From Spinacia oleracea (taxonomy: Eukaryota > Streptophyta > Magnoliopsida > Caryophyllales > Amaranthaceae), in NCBI RefSeq assembly GCF_020520425.1, contig NC_079488.1:7479747-7543746 (forward strand): a stretch of DNA of 64,000 nucleotides, written 5' to 3'. A program made the translations under genes and the position numbers. The notes beneath the pieces were generated by a model, which had not been told where the DNA came from, searched no databases, and was given only the letters and a program-made list of their open reading frames with translations. Within the stretch, counting starts at the first letter, position 1, and every line of letters starts with the position of its first letter. Shown here piece after piece: positions 1 to 12,400 of this stretch.

Positions 1-2065
1 CTACCTCCACACCCTCCTAGACTCAGCCAGACCATTCCTCCGCGGCGAGCTGGAAAACATCGACCCCAAACTCCCTTCCCTGGTGGCTGTCCTCCGCTCT
101 GTAGGCGCAGGGGAGTGTTGGCATAAACACGGAAGCTTCCTTGATCACCTTGTTGACATTTATCGTATTCTCAAACTCTGGGGTGTTTGTGATGCTGTCT
201 GCCTTTGCGGCCTCTTTCACTCTGCTTATTCCAACTCCTATGTCAACCTCGCCATCTTTGATCCCTCCACCGGCCGTGACACCGTCCGAGCTTATGTCGG
301 AGATAAAGCCGAAAGCCTCATCCACCTCTTCTGCATCGTCCCAAGACAACCCCTTATTCATGAACAACTCATCTTTCAGTACTCTGATTCTGAGCTTGTT
401 CAACACTTGAAGGCGTCTGAGAGTTCACTTCGAGATATCAAAGAGAACGGATTACTATCGTCGTCAGGTAGACCACTAAATCTTAAATGGACTTGGTCCA
501 CAATAAATTTATTTTGGATTATGCCTAAAAAAAAGTGTGTCAATAACTATATAATCCGTGCCTTAATACTCACCACGGTTTGATCAACACAGACTTTTTG
601 GTAATTTAATTGACTTATTTGTTAATTTATTAGGTGGTAGTTGATAGTAGAGTATTTTTTTTTTAATATAGTTAGTAGGAAATATATCGAATAGAGTGGT
701 GAGAGCTCAACTTCGGTTGTTATAAAAATTGATAGAACCTAAAATGGATGGCGGTCGGAATGAATAAAACGAAGATTTTAGAAGGTCGAGTGGGGTGGAG
801 GGAGTTGAAATTTTTATGTTTTTTAGGAACTGAATATACGTGAGTCCATGCTTAAGTGAGAGAAATAATATAATATTAGTAAAAGTATGTATTTATAGAA
901 ACTAGGTGACTATTAAGAAACGACTTTATAAGGAAAACGGGACAGAGGAAGTAGTTTCTAATTTATTTTGGCATGTTTAATAGAATAAATATGGAATAAA
1001 AATATCAAATTGGTGCCGTACTGTCGTTGATTTTTTAAGTCACGATTCCCTTTTAAAAACACAGGGTTACTATGATTTAAAAAATGTTTACTATCTAAAA
1101 AATTTGATGTTTAATTTATTATAATTACTAAATGAACAACAATACTAAAAGTCCCTGTGTATGTAAAGAATGTACAAGAGAAAATTATTGGTTTTGGTCT
1201 ACTGCTAATATTAAATGTATTATTATCATATTATGGATCATGCCCAGGCAAGAATAATCCCAGTAAAGACGAGAAATGGAGGCAGAAGATCAACTCTTTG
1301 GTTCCTGAAGATGGGTTAGTAGTGAAGCATATCAAGACAGGGGAAGATATCAGGGTTTCTAGGAGGATTATCTCTATCTTTGTGTTAATGACAATAGCTG
1401 ATTTCAGTGATCAGCTCTTTAACTTTCAGGATGTGTTGTTTGATAATGCAGATGGTAAGCTTGAATTCTCAGGCAATAATGTTCAGTCTTTGTGGCCCGG
1501 AAATGGGAAACCGGGCCTTTGGCTACATTCACTGTCAAAGATGGCAGCAGTTTATATGCTGCTTGTTAGGGAAGAAGAGATTATGATACATGAGAGGAAA
1601 ATGAAAATGAAAAAAGCTGATGACGAAATTACAGAGGTTTTAAAATCAAGAGATGAAGATATAGAGCTGATTGTACCACCAGTTTTTGAAAACTGTACAG
1701 CGGTTTTGAACTCAGAGGATCAGATAGAAGCTAGAGATTTGTATTGGGAAGCTGTTTGTGAGTATGAGAAAATAGGGTTGGAAAAAGCTGAAGAGTTTTT
1801 GTTAAAGAGTATTGAGAAGAACCCTTTTGTTGGGGAGCCTCATGTGGTTTTGAGTCAGCTGTATTTAGGAAAAGAGAGGTTTGAGGAAGCGGAACGAGAG
1901 GCGGAGAGAGGTTTGGTTCTTTTGCTTGAATGGGGAAGTCCATGGGATAAGAGGATGTCTTGGGAAGGTTGGATTGCTTGGGCAAGAGTTTTGTTAATGA
2001 AATCTAAGGAAAATTCTTGGCCTCAGACTTCTTGGGGCATCCTTAACTTAGGGCTTGTAAAATAA
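1..2065 (+). CDS. DUF6817 / TPR-like protein, 5' end outside window
   Basis: Partial gene, join(<1..467, 1248..2065). Exon 1 is open from the first base. It contains a histidine-rich stretch (WHKHGSFLDHL, later HSAYSNSYVNL) and ends at a CAG|GTAGAC donor. The 780-bp intron ends at TGCCCAG|GC. Both borders have matching phase (one base plus two), so the frame continues as Gly-Lys-Asn-Asn into exon 2, which stops with TAA at 2063-2065. I recognise the exon 1 region as a DUF6817-type plant protein of unknown biochemical role. The second half of exon 2 (from about position 1720) has amphipathic helices like tetratricopeptide repeats (EEFLLKSIEKNPFVGEPHVV), which usually bind proteins. The ATG at 1157 lies inside the intron and is not the start. 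The function is unknown; the family call rests on recollection of plant homologues. Confidence 0.8.
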
Positions 2066-2074
2066 ATTAGTGTA

Positions 2075-2600
2075 TCGATTAGTCGATAAACTTGTATTAC
2101 TGTCATCCTGCTAGTGTGTGCTTCTGTGCAATAAGGTGTATCAGTTTAGCTATTATATTATGAAGTATATTGGCTCTGTTCTCGTTAACTTATACTTATT
2201 GCTTATTAGATTAATCAAAGCAGACCATAAAATAATAAAAAACACTCACAAGAAACAACCAGACCAGATTAGACTAGACTAGACCAGAAACTAGATAAAT
2301 TAGACTAGACCGGCTGATTACAACTTAGAATTGCCAAACGTGTGAATTGGTCGATAACTTCGATTATTGTCATCCTGCTAGTGTGTGTTTCTGTGCAATA
2401 AGGTGTGTCATTTTAGCTATTATATTATGAAGTATATTGTCCTCTTCACCTTATTCTTATTGCTTATTAGATGAGGTCAGCAAAATTACACCATACCAGA
2501 ACAGAACAAACCAGGCCAGACCAGAAAAGAAAAAAAAGAACACGCACGGGAAACAATCAGACAGATCAGACAAGAAAGTAGAAACTAGATAAATTGTCAA
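2075..2600. repeat. Two diverged direct copies of a ~240-bp repeat behind the DUF6817 gene
   Basis: Copy one (about 2075-2305) and copy two (about 2345-2600) share long stretches such as cctgctagtgtgtg, tctgtgcaataaggtgt and tattatattatgaagtatat. Both continue into a purine-rich, accagac-type tract ending in aaactagataaatt. The first copy directly follows the stop codon and may be transcribed as 3' UTR. A third, partial copy lies at about 15945-16085, so this is a dispersed element and not just a local duplication. No coding potential or terminal inverted repeat was seen. Confidence 0.65.
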
Positions 2601-2943
2601 ACATGTGAGTTCATGTACAACCCAGCAAACAGTCATGCATATACAAAGGGATGAGACCACTATCATCACCATTTCCTCCCTAATATACTATGGCTAACTT
2701 AAACAAACAAATCCCTATATTGTTAGTAAGATCAGCCTGAAATTAGTGAGAAAAAAAATAACTAGAGAAGATTCCTTCATAACCTACTGAATCTTCAACT
2801 TTCCTCCAAAGGCTCCAATCATCCGAAATCGATCTGTTTTCCTCCAAAGTGTCCTGCTCAAGAAGATAAGCATCATGTAAGTATTACAATGTTTATGAAC
2901 AACAGAAATGCTGCATTAACAAAAAGTTCAAATTCTGTTTTAC

Positions 2944-5544
2944 CTATTGGACAATCAAGGTGGGTGGCTTCGCGAGCAGATCTTCGAGCTCATGAACATA
3001 CAAAGTCTGTTCAATATCTTGTAATAATTCTTCCTCTTTGCTATTATCCTCAGATATCACATCAGCCATTAGCTTCTCCAATATCGCGCAGCTGCCAGAA
3101 GAAAAGTCTGGACTGCTGTTAGTCTCTGATGTCAAGTTTGATTTCTGGTCAAAAAACAAGTTTGCTTCAGACTGATGAGCAGCAGCAGCAGTAGCAGCAG
3201 ACATATCTGGATTATAGCATTGATCAGAATCAGCATTTTGGTATATAGTGTTGAATGATATTATAATAATTTAGTCATAAAGTCTATTTTTCCCAACTGA
3301 ATATCATAACCTATGTTACTCGGACTCTGGTACGCATGTCGGACACAGATACACGTCCAAGTGTCCGGCTCGGCTATTTTGGGGAAAACATTCATGAGTT
3401 TTGTCCAAAATGAAGTGTCTGGTGTCCATACCCATGTCCGAGTGTTGAAGATCTGACAACTTGTGGTAAAATGAAAAGTCCGAGTAACATAGATCATAAC
3501 AGGTACCCGGTATCCGATCCGAAAGTTTGATTCAGGTACCCGAACTTAAAGATTAAGTTCATAGATATCAATTTAGCATTATTGGTTATCAATTACCTGA
3601 TCCGATAACGCTACCGGTTCGGTTGTCAGGCCCATGCTCACCCCTAACAGTAGCAGACATATCTGGCTTATAGCATTGATCAGAATTATCAGCATTTTGG
3701 GTGATACCCTTTGCTAGAAAAGAGTCCACAAAACTTCCACTCGAGGCCAAACGACGTTTCTTAAATACTTCACCACCACCACCACTACCACCACCACAAC
3801 CACCACCAACCAGAACTTTCTTCTGCCTGTAAGTTTGTAGCATCTGCTGAAATGAGTTAGTCCTTTTCATTGCATTGGCAAGTAGCATAAGAAACTCCCT
3901 TTGCTTCCATTCTACAGACTTCACACGGTCTACCATCGCAGACAAACACGTATCCGAGTTGTGTTGCTGTTGTTTCAGATCAGATATCTCAGCTTTCAGG
4001 ATCTCCTGTTCTTTCTTAAGATTCTGTATTTCAGCCTCTTTTTTGTGCAGCAATAATCTAGCATCGTTGCTAATTGTACTGTGATCATGGACTCGTCGTT
4101 TGATGGTTTTTAGCAAATACTTCTTGCCCTTTTGAAATCCTGGATGTTCATACTCACATCTATCAGGATGGAGTGTTGATTGTTCTGATGTTGTCACTTT
4201 TCTGAATCCCTATACCAATTAGCAAGTATACATTATATATATTATCAATGAAATGGATTAAATCCTAATAAACGGTTAACATACTCACACGGTCAAGTGG
4301 CGTGTGACCAAATTGGACACAAGTCACCCAATACAACCTTTTTCTAATACTAATAGAGAGTATGTCAATATCAATAACGTAATAACGCAGTCGCAGGTCA
4401 CTCTTATTAGTACTAATTAGTAGGTATTGGTATGTCAATAATACACTAAATAGCATCAATACCAAATTAATCAACACTCTTACGAGTCACGTGCGTCCAT
4501 TTTAAACACAAGACACTTTGGACATAAATTTTCTACTCACATGGTCGTGACCATGTGATGACCATGTGATTGAATCAATTCCACTAATTGGACAACCAAT
4601 GGAGTAACAATCAAAGTTTTTCTAACTATGACTAGTCTAATTTGATAGTCCATCTAACTAATCATCAAATTCATCAAAAAAATACCTATTACCACAAACA
4701 GGGGTTCCGACCCAATAAGACCAGTTCATGTAAGAAATATTAACACAGTTAAACTTGGCTTAAATAAGCAACATAAAAACCCCACTAAAAGAATCCCTAA
4801 ATTTTAAGGAACATAGAACAATCCAAACAAACAAGTAATAACCCAAATTAAAATAAAACAAAAATACCCACATGGTCAAAACCCCATATAGTTAAATGAG
4901 TTTATTAAGCACATGAACCATTTTCCCCTAAAAATATAAAAAAATATAAAAAAATAACACATGAACTATTAGAATATTAGAACCATTATATGCTTCTTAA
5001 ATTTAGGCAATAAATTACAAATGGGCACTCAAAAACTTATCGTGTCAAGAACCTCAGTCTTAACCACTAGTTCAATACCTCATTAATAACTAACAACAAC
5101 ACATGTCCCTACTAAAATTAATTTCAAGCCAAAAAAAAATAGTGGAGATGAATTAATATTACTTACATAGGTGTTAAGTTGACGAACAAAGCTGGAGAAA
5201 TTAGAGTGTTTAAAATTCTTGGGAAGCAAATGAGTTGTAAATTTAGTTTCATCCCAAATAATAAAAGTTGTAAAAGTTTCACCCCATGAAATAATCGGGT
5301 CAATTTCCGGGTCATCAACCATCTCAAAAGTCTTATTCAGAAAAGGGGGTGGTCCAATTTCATGTAAACTCATCATTGGTTTTGGCACCTCCATAACTTC
5401 TTCATCTTCACATCCTTCTTCTTCTTCTTTCACTCTCACAACATTAACATCACGGCCGCCGCAGCAAACGCCACAGCCACCGCCACCGCCACGGCTTCGA
5501 CCGCCGAGTTGCAGCCTGAGTGAAAACTCGTTTTTGGTGTCCAT
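2944..5544 (-). CDS. Heat-stress transcription factor, class A-like, coding exon interrupted by TE sequence
   Basis: Sequence-specific DNA-binding activator acting in the nucleus at heat-shock elements. Exon 1 (5544-5167; ATG at 5544, a better start than the upstream TTG) has a Gly-rich and acidic leader, then the HSF DNA-binding domain from [10 protein letters not shown] to [10 protein letters not shown]. It ends at the canonical HSF intron position, TAT|gtaagt. Exon 2 starts at 4209 with GFRKV, then a basic linker ([11 protein letters not shown]), a class-A-length coiled-coil HR-A/B region and a KKRRL nuclear-localisation-like patch. Odd points: the usual Trp-Glu-Phe-Ala-Asn stretch after the domain is replaced by a Cys-Glu-Tyr sequence. 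Read straight through, exon 2 stops at 3589 inside inserted DNA, while the original acidic C terminus lies at 3206-2944 in another reading block. A phase-matched splice (donor after 3642, acceptor before 3206) would give 402 aa. The HSF call is firm; whether this copy is functional is open. Confidence 0.85.
3207..3641 (-). other. Candidate transposon-derived intron inside the HSF coding exon
   Basis: About 57 bp of HSF coding sequence (ctgatcaatgctataa, ccagatatgtctgct on the minus strand) occurs on both sides of a ~400-bp insert, at about 3193-3250 and 3653-3712. On the minus strand the insert begins with AGGGGTGAGCATGG, a sequence resembling hAT-type MITE ends, which supplies a good GTGAGC donor. 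The duplicated exon copy supplies a CCAG|AT acceptor. Donor phase (one base) and acceptor phase (two bases) agree, so removing these 435 bp restores the frame as Gly/Asp-Met-Ser. The splice itself is inferred. Confidence 0.5.
3311..3492. mobile_element. 182-bp MITE with TIR ctatgttactcggac, nested in the HSF insert
   Basis: Terminal inverted repeats ctatgttactcggac (3311 onward) and gtccgagtaacatag (to 3492) are flanked by a perfect 8-bp direct repeat, atcataac (3303-3310 and 3493-3500), as expected of hAT-type transposition. The interior holds the complementary words ccaaaatgaagtgtctgg and cacgtccaagtgtccggctcg. A related copy with similar TIRs lies at 58305-58522. It has no coding capacity and must have been moved in trans. 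Confidence 0.85.
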
Positions 5545-6246
5545 AATTAACAACAAAAAAGTTGGAAAAACTTGGGGAAGTTGCAAAGAGAAATGGGGTT
5601 TTGAGGAATTTGGATTTTTGTTTTAAATTTTCAGGGGATTTGAGTGTGAAGAGGGTATGGGGGTGTCTAAAAAAGGACAGTGGAGGTGGGAAAAAAGGGG
5701 AAAAGAAGATAGTATGAAGTGTCCACTTAACATATTTGGAGTGGTGTAGACTTGCCATTTGTAGTAATTTTACGGTGTGATTTTGGATTACTTTTTCCTT
5801 TTTTTTAATAAATAAATAAATACAGTATGAAGATTTTCGGTGTTCTTTTTTCAAAACATAGAAAATTAAAAAATGGGTTGCAATTTGTTTGATTATGGGT
5901 GTACTATGATTTCAATGTCTCATTAGGTGAAAGGGCCAAAGGGGTTTCAATGTCTCATTAGGATGGAATTGATTTTCCATTGTACGTGGATTTAGTTTTA
6001 GCCGCTTGGATAATGGTAGGGATGTCAAAAATCGACCCAATTCTATTGTCAACTGACATAAATTGAAGTGATTGGAAAAAATCTCACACATTCTTTCTGC
6101 ATGAGCACAATGAACCCGCACAAAACATTATCCATTATACCCGAATCGGTTATACTTGGCTTGTAACCAACCGATGACCACATTTACAGACCTGGATAAC
6201 TGATATTGATATCGATTGGACTACACTTTTACTGTTTTTACAATAT
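5545..6246. other. HSF upstream region, no gene seen
   Basis: AT-rich sequence upstream of the HSF start. I saw no convincing TATA box or paired heat-shock element. The open frames on the minus strand here are short and low in complexity. At about 5925-5960 the phrase tttcaatgtctcattagg occurs twice, a minor direct repeat. Confidence 0.5.
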
Positions 6247-6501
6247 ATTTCCTCTGTTCCACAATAGATGCATCATTTCTCATTGCACGTATGCCAACGC
6301 GCTTATTTGAACATTAATATCTCTAAATGCGTATAAGTAAAAATTATAAAAAGTTGATATTTGGAATCTTTGCATTAATACGAATTTAACAAGATCTCGC
6401 TTGACTATGTTTTTTCTTATACAACAGTGAAATAAAGGTTGTCAAAGTTTGAATAGTGCACAAATGAGAAAAGATGCATCTATTGTGGAATGGAGGAAAT
6501 A
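6247..6501. mobile_element. Stowaway-like MITE (~255 bp)
   Basis: The left end reads tttcctctgttccacaatagatgcatc (from about 6248), and the right end is its inverse, gatgcatctattgtggaatggaggaaa (to about 6500). TA dinucleotides flank both ends. The CTCYRTYCCACAATAGATGCATC-type inverted repeat and TA target are typical of Tc1/mariner Stowaway elements. The next segment (6527-6735: ctgtcccttattatttcccc to caaataggggaaaaagg) looks like a second, more decayed member. Confidence 0.75.
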
Positions 6502-6984
6502 CAAAGTACTTACTTAGGAAGTGCTCTCTCTGTCCCTTATTATTTCCCCATGAACCAAATGTATTATATTAAGAAATGGGTGAATGGAGTTAAGAAGAGA
6601 CAAAAGTGATTCGCCAAATATATTCTATGTCAAACTAAAGTTGTGGTCCTATAAACATTTGTAGTAAATGTGCAATTTTTTGGGATGAACTAAAATGACA
6701 AATAGGGTCAACAAATAGGGGAAAAAGGAGTAACTTATAGACCACACTGTGAAGGGTGAACGAACTCAAAACAAAATTAAAATTAGACAGAGGGTGTAGA
6801 CATTGCCAGATATATTATACATAGAGTATAATCCAGACAAATTATATGGACCGGTAAGGCCTAAGGAGTATCCAGCCCGGCCCGGAAATATTGAAAGATA
6901 GGCTCAGCCTAGCCCGTTTAATTTTGGTCCGGCCCAGGCCTGTCCTTAACCCGGCCCATTAAACAGGTCTACTAAGGACCGACG

Positions 6985-8595
6985 TAGAAATAATGCGCAA
7001 ATTTTTGGCTACACCCGGGTACATCCAAAGCTGGCTGTACCCCTATCCAAAACGATGTCGTTTTGTGTTATTTAAAATGAACATTAATATACTGGTACAA
7101 AAATGAACATTTACTATTTCGGAAATGAACATTTATTTATTTATTTGAAATGAACATTTACTATTTTGAAAATGAACATTTATTTATTTATTTGGAAATA
7201 AACTACAAAAATGAACATTTACTATTTCGGAAGTGAACATTAATAATTTATTTGGAATGAACATTTACTATTTTGGAAATGAACATTTATTTATTTATTT
7301 AGAAATAAACAATATAGGCGCTTGTAAAAACATAAAAGACCAATGAAATGAACCATTTCATTATGAACATTAACCATATATTTATTGTGAACAAAATAAA
7401 TAAACAAGAAAGAACAAATAATTCAACAAAAAAGAACAAACAATATAAAAAAGAGCATAAAATTCCAGAAAAAAGAACAACCAATACAACAATTATGAAC
7501 AACTTTATGATGAATTTTAAAGCCAACATGAAAGAACAAACAATACAACAAGAAAGAACAAATACTGGTACAAAAATGAATATTTACTATTTCGGAAATG
7601 AACATTTATTTATTTATTTGGAATGAACATTTACTATTTCGGAAATGAACATTTATTTATTTATTTGGAAATAAACTACAAAAATGAACATTTACTATTT
7701 CGTAAATGAACATTTATTTATTTATTTGGAATGAACATTTACTATTAGGGAAATGAACATTTATTTATTTATATGGAAATAAACAATATAGGCGCTTGTA
7801 AAAACATAAAAGACCAATGAAGTGAACAATTTCATTATGAACATTAACCATATATTTATTGTGAACAAACAAATAAACAAGAAAGAACAAATAATTCAAC
7901 AAAAAAGAACAAACAATATAAAAAAGAACATAAAATTCCATAAAAAAGAACAAACAATACAACAACTATGAACAATTTTATGATGAATTTTAAAGCCAAC
8001 ATGAAAGAACAAACAATACAACAAGAAAGAACAAACAATAAAGCAGATAATTATTATGAACAAACCAATAAACAAGAAAGAACAAATAATTCAACAAAAA
8101 AGAACAAACAATATAAAAAAGAACATAAAATTCCAGAAAAAAGAACAAACAATACAACAATTATGAACAATTTTATGATGAATTTTAAAGCCAACATGAA
8201 AGAACAAACAATACAAAAAGAAAGAATAAAAGATTAATGAAGAGTTTAATTATGAACATTAACCATATGATTATTATAAACAAACAAATAAACAAGAAAG
8301 AACAAACAATATAAAAAAGAACATAAAATTCCAGAAGAAAGAACAAAAAATACAACAATTATGAAAATTTGATGATGAATTTTAAAAATAACATGAAAGA
8401 ACAAACATTACAACAAGAAAGAACAAACAGTACAATAACAATGAACAAACAGTACAATAAGAATGAACAAACAGTACAATAAAAAAGAACAAACAGTCGA
8501 CAAGAATGAACAAACAATATGAGCGCGTCGTTTTTGGGGGGTACAGCCAGAGCTGGCTGTACCCGGGTACAGCAGTTAGCGATTAGAAATAATGC
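6985..8595. mobile_element. Foldback-type element (~1.6 kb) filled with a gaacatttactatttcggaaat minisatellite
   Basis: Inner left end: ggctacacccgggtac...ccaaagctggctgtacccc (about 7007-7043). Inner right end: the inverse, ggtacagccagagctggctgtacccgggtacagc (about 8540-8573). Together they form an inverted repeat of roughly 50 bp including cccaaaacga/tcgttttt. The 12-bp word tagaaataatgc flanks both ends (6985-6996, 8584-8595), a likely target duplication in the Mutator size range. The interior consists of repeats of aatgaacatttactatttcg and tttatttatttatttgg, followed by aagaacaaacaatacaaca blocks present as three or four ~280-bp higher-order copies. Open frames here arise from the repeat and are not genes. 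Confidence 0.7.
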
Positions 8596-8813
8596 ACATG
8601 AACATGAACATGGGCAAGGAGGTCCATATATATAGGCCCACACGGAGGGAACGAAGTGAACGGCCCATCATGACAATGAGCAAATGAGTTTTAACACTCA
8701 CAAGCAGTTACATGTCTATGCAACCTCCCATTTTTCCGGTTACGTAAATCAACGGCCGTCTCAACTTTTCTATCCGTTATCGAGTCAAAAAATAACCGGG
8801 GACATTTATTTAA

Positions 8814-8905
8814 GCCCTATTTAGTTCACCTTATTATTTCAAAATCAAATAAGAGAAAAAATAAATTCAATCAGATCAGGAGAAATAAGGTGAACTAAAC
8901 GAACC
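8814..8905. mobile_element. ~92-bp Harbinger-like MITE
   Basis: The left end, gccctatttagttcaccttattatttc, and right end, gaaataaggtgaactaaacgaacc, are inverse copies over about 25 bp. They are flanked by TAA and TTA, a 3-bp TWA target like PIF/Harbinger elements. Its terminal word is related to the larger element at 20591-20910 (ggccctattcagttc...). Confidence 0.65.
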
Positions 8906-9476
8906 TTATACACACATAAGGTGCGATGTCAATCAAAACAGAAAATGGAAGGCACAAACTGGTAACTTAATGTATGGTAAGTTACAAATCACCCCAAAAA
9001 ACATAGTAACGTCTTTTGTCGCTGCAAAATTTACAGGTAATCCCTGTTACAAACTCCACAAATCAAGGTAATTACTACTATTCACAAACACAGATCTGGT
9101 GCACCATTACAAGTTTACAACCACATTACACAAACAAGTTAAGAATCGACGTACATTTCCCATTTATAGTTGTTCTTTACTTCTTTTTTAACCATATGAA
9201 GAAAGGTCCAACGGACCTCTGTACAACAAAGAATTCATAAAATCGTTTTTTACGAGTAAAAACGCAGTTGACAAAAAAGTTCAAATACCTACCAAAGAAA
9301 GAGAGATTACTCACGCAGTCACGCCAAACTATTTAAGTCGATCAGCACATGAACAAATAATATATGTGCTTTCTTCAAATCAATGGAGGCAAAAGAAAAC
9401 AGGCACAAACCCATGTTGACAGCCCGTCTGCAAGTGCGATAAAAAATACTTCCCCTGGTACTGAGTAAAGGAAATA
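8906..9476. other. Downstream flank of the SurE gene, no gene seen
   Basis: AT-rich sequence between the MITE and the SurE stop codon, probably including the 3' UTR of the minus-strand SurE transcript. No polyadenylation motif stands out and no open frame has family character. Confidence 0.45.
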
Positions 9477-12400
9477 TTATCGTTCCTCTGCGAGGACTGA
9501 CGATAGCCAATTTGAGACGGATAAATGAATCTCCGTATGAAGGTCTGAAGACAAAGCTAGTGGCGTAACAGAAACCTGCCATCCAAAATACACAATGTTC
9601 ATCGGGTAAACACAAAATCTTAAAAGTTAACTAAAAATGCTTAAAAGTTATCTACTTCGTATTTTTTAGTGATAAAATTTTGCATTTTAATAAAAATTAT
9701 TTCTTCAAATCACTAAAGATGTATAAAATTAATTATTTAACCCTTTAAAATGTTATCTATCAGTTTTTTTTTATATATATATAATATAAAAGTTATTCAA
9801 AACATATTAAAAGTTACAAAAATCTAGGTAAAAGTTACAAAAAAACTAGGTAAAAGCTTGTGCATGCAAAATCTTTTTGTCAAATAAATCAAAGGTGGTG
9901 TAGAGTATCATTAACAAAGAGGATTATATACTCACAAATCCATTTTGTAGTGCTTTAAAATCTAATTCATCATCTGCATCTTCCTTCTCCTCGTCCAAGA
10001 ACTGCAGATTAGGCAAAGAAAGTGTTGACAAAAATGAGTAAGAAGCGCGCAAAAGAGCAACAAGAACCGGGTAATGGGACAGCTTTTTGCTGAAGAAGAC
10101 AATACACAGTTTCAATTAACATACCTCAAGGCGGTAATGTTTTCTAATTGTTTGGTTGGTCTTTGGTTTGCCTGCAACCCCGACGGATTCAACCTCAACA
10201 GTCTTTCTATTTGTATTCAGCCGGCGTGCTGCACCCTGGAAAACAAGTAACATTTACCATAATTGGACTCACGTTTAAACATCACTAGATTAGGTTTCGT
10301 GCAAGCACGGATATTATAAAATTATAATTTGATCATTTTTAAAAAAAAAAAATTGAGTAACAAAGAATTGTTTGAAAATAAAGTAGTATGGAGTACAAAA
10401 GATTTTGACAAATTTTCAAGACTAATAAAATTTTAGTCAAATATAGTGAATCTTTCCCATAAAAAGTTATTGAAACAAATAAGTGAATAAAAAAATGAAA
10501 AAAGAGTTTTGGCGGGAATTTTTTAGTATAATGTAATAGATAACAATGTGCAACGAAGCAATATCTCAGAAAACAGTACTCACAGCGGCAGAGGCATCTC
10601 GCCCCAGCTGAGCAAGCTGAATACCAAGGCTTTGCTGACTGGCCATTATATTCATAGCAGACGGATGTTTGTACGATGATATGGCTCGCCAAGATAGACT
10701 AGATCTCCACAAGCTCTGCCTTGTCAATCTAAAACCCTGCCAAGAAAAGCAAACAAACTAATCAATATAGTTTCAGTCGTAGCAAGACTGTATTTTACAT
10801 GAACACAACTTCAATACGTACAAAGTATATGGCTTAAATACTACAAATTGTAACAGTGTTTAAACTACAGGTCCACACCGATGTGATAAACAATAATACT
10901 TTTGAAATTTTCATGCCAAGTTTGTGCCCCGTGAAATTAGATACTGATTTCATGCAAATTTTGTGCCCCGACATGTGTCTAACACTCTTGCTCCCTCCTG
11001 ATTATACTACCTTGGCAGCCCAAATAAAAGAATCGAGATAGATGATCTGTTTTACTTGGTGACAGGGTCGAAAGTCTGATCACAAGATGAGGGATACAAA
11101 AGATATACGCTGCTTCAAGATTTATATGAAGTGAGGTGGCTTTGAATTTTCCCAAATAAAAGACACCCTACCCTAAATGACATGCAACACTGGGGCAAAA
11201 GCTATAATCTAGCCACTAGATATCAATCAATAAACTCAGATCTGATATACAGGTGACATTAGTGATGCTTTTTCTTGGACGCTGAAATGGCAAAGTAATA
11301 GAACAGACATCAAGGTATTGGTTTGAGTAGAAACTACAATTCACAATTACAAAGTCGCACCATGCTGTGATTGAAACAAATTAGAAGAACAAAACTTAAC
11401 ATAAAAGAAAAAAGAAAAAATAAGAGGCACCGTCCAAACCAGCATAGTATTCCCAATGGCATTGCAAAAGCTGGAACGTTTTAGTTAAATTTGACAATTA
11501 TCTAAATCTTTCTATATCGGTAGACATTTTCAAAAGATAATTCTATAAAAATCACTTTTTAAACCAAACTTAGTACAGAGTAACCCTAATTTCACTTGTA
11601 ATTCAATAGAACATTTAAGGGGGCGTTTGGTTCGCAGAGGGTAAAGGGAATGGAATCAACAAAGGGAAAGAAAGAGAATGGGAATGAATCCCTTTGATTT
11701 AGAATATTGTTTGGGTTATCTTCTTCTCCAACAACACAAAGATGCTGTCCATATACCCAAAAATGAAGTATTTCACAGAGTAGTTATTGCTATCATAATT
11801 TTCAGTCATAGTAATTGCTCACCATAATCGACAACCCAGGTAATGTCAATATATAAGAAATTGTAACCTCAAGATGCTAGTGCTTGAACAAAGGGGGAAA
11901 TGTACGGCATAAATTTCAAAAGAAATTGAAGTGTTACAATCCCAGAAATTCCAAACTTCCATACCACAAACATACTCCGGCGGCGCTATTAATGGGTGAA
12001 GCTCGAGCGACTATGGACGGAGGTGGTAGGTGGTGGATCTTCCGGACTAGGAAGCCGAAGTGGTTGTGGAAGGTTTTGCACGCACCGATGGATGGTCTGA
12101 CGGCGGTGGACACTGGTGGCGGTGAACGGTCTGGCGGCAGCGATAGAGATGGTAGTGGTCTGGTTGTGGGTTGGCGGTGAACGGTCTGGTTGCGGCGGCG
12201 GTAGAGACTTAGAGGAGGGAGAGAGTGGGTGGGGAAGTGAAGTGGGGAAAGGAATGGGAAAGTGAGGGGGGGGGGGGGGGTGGGGAATGAGTGTAGAAGG
12301 TTTTGGGGTGAACTCAATAATGAAAAAGGGTTAAGGGAATGAAGAAATAGGCATAACAAACAATAACAAAGGGAATGATATCCTCTTATTCCCATTCCCT

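Noticed and set aside
1157..1247. Possible separate gene start at ATG 1157 upstream of the second DUF6817 exon
   Set aside because: Exon 1 and exon 2 borders at 467 and 1248 agree in phase and give a continuous family sequence. The 1157-1247 part reads as intron.
7299..8237. Overlapping open frames on both strands (Lys/Asn/Thr-rich and Phe/Leu/Cys-rich)
   Set aside because: They are translations of the gaacaaac / gaacattt minisatellite inside the foldback element. Composition is set by the repeat and no domain pattern is present.
11934..12395. 153-codon minus-strand frame in SurE intron 6
   Set aside because: Pro/Ser/Leu-rich by-product of a GC-rich insert with a G homopolymer. It lies inside an intron of a confirmed gene, in a probable transposon.
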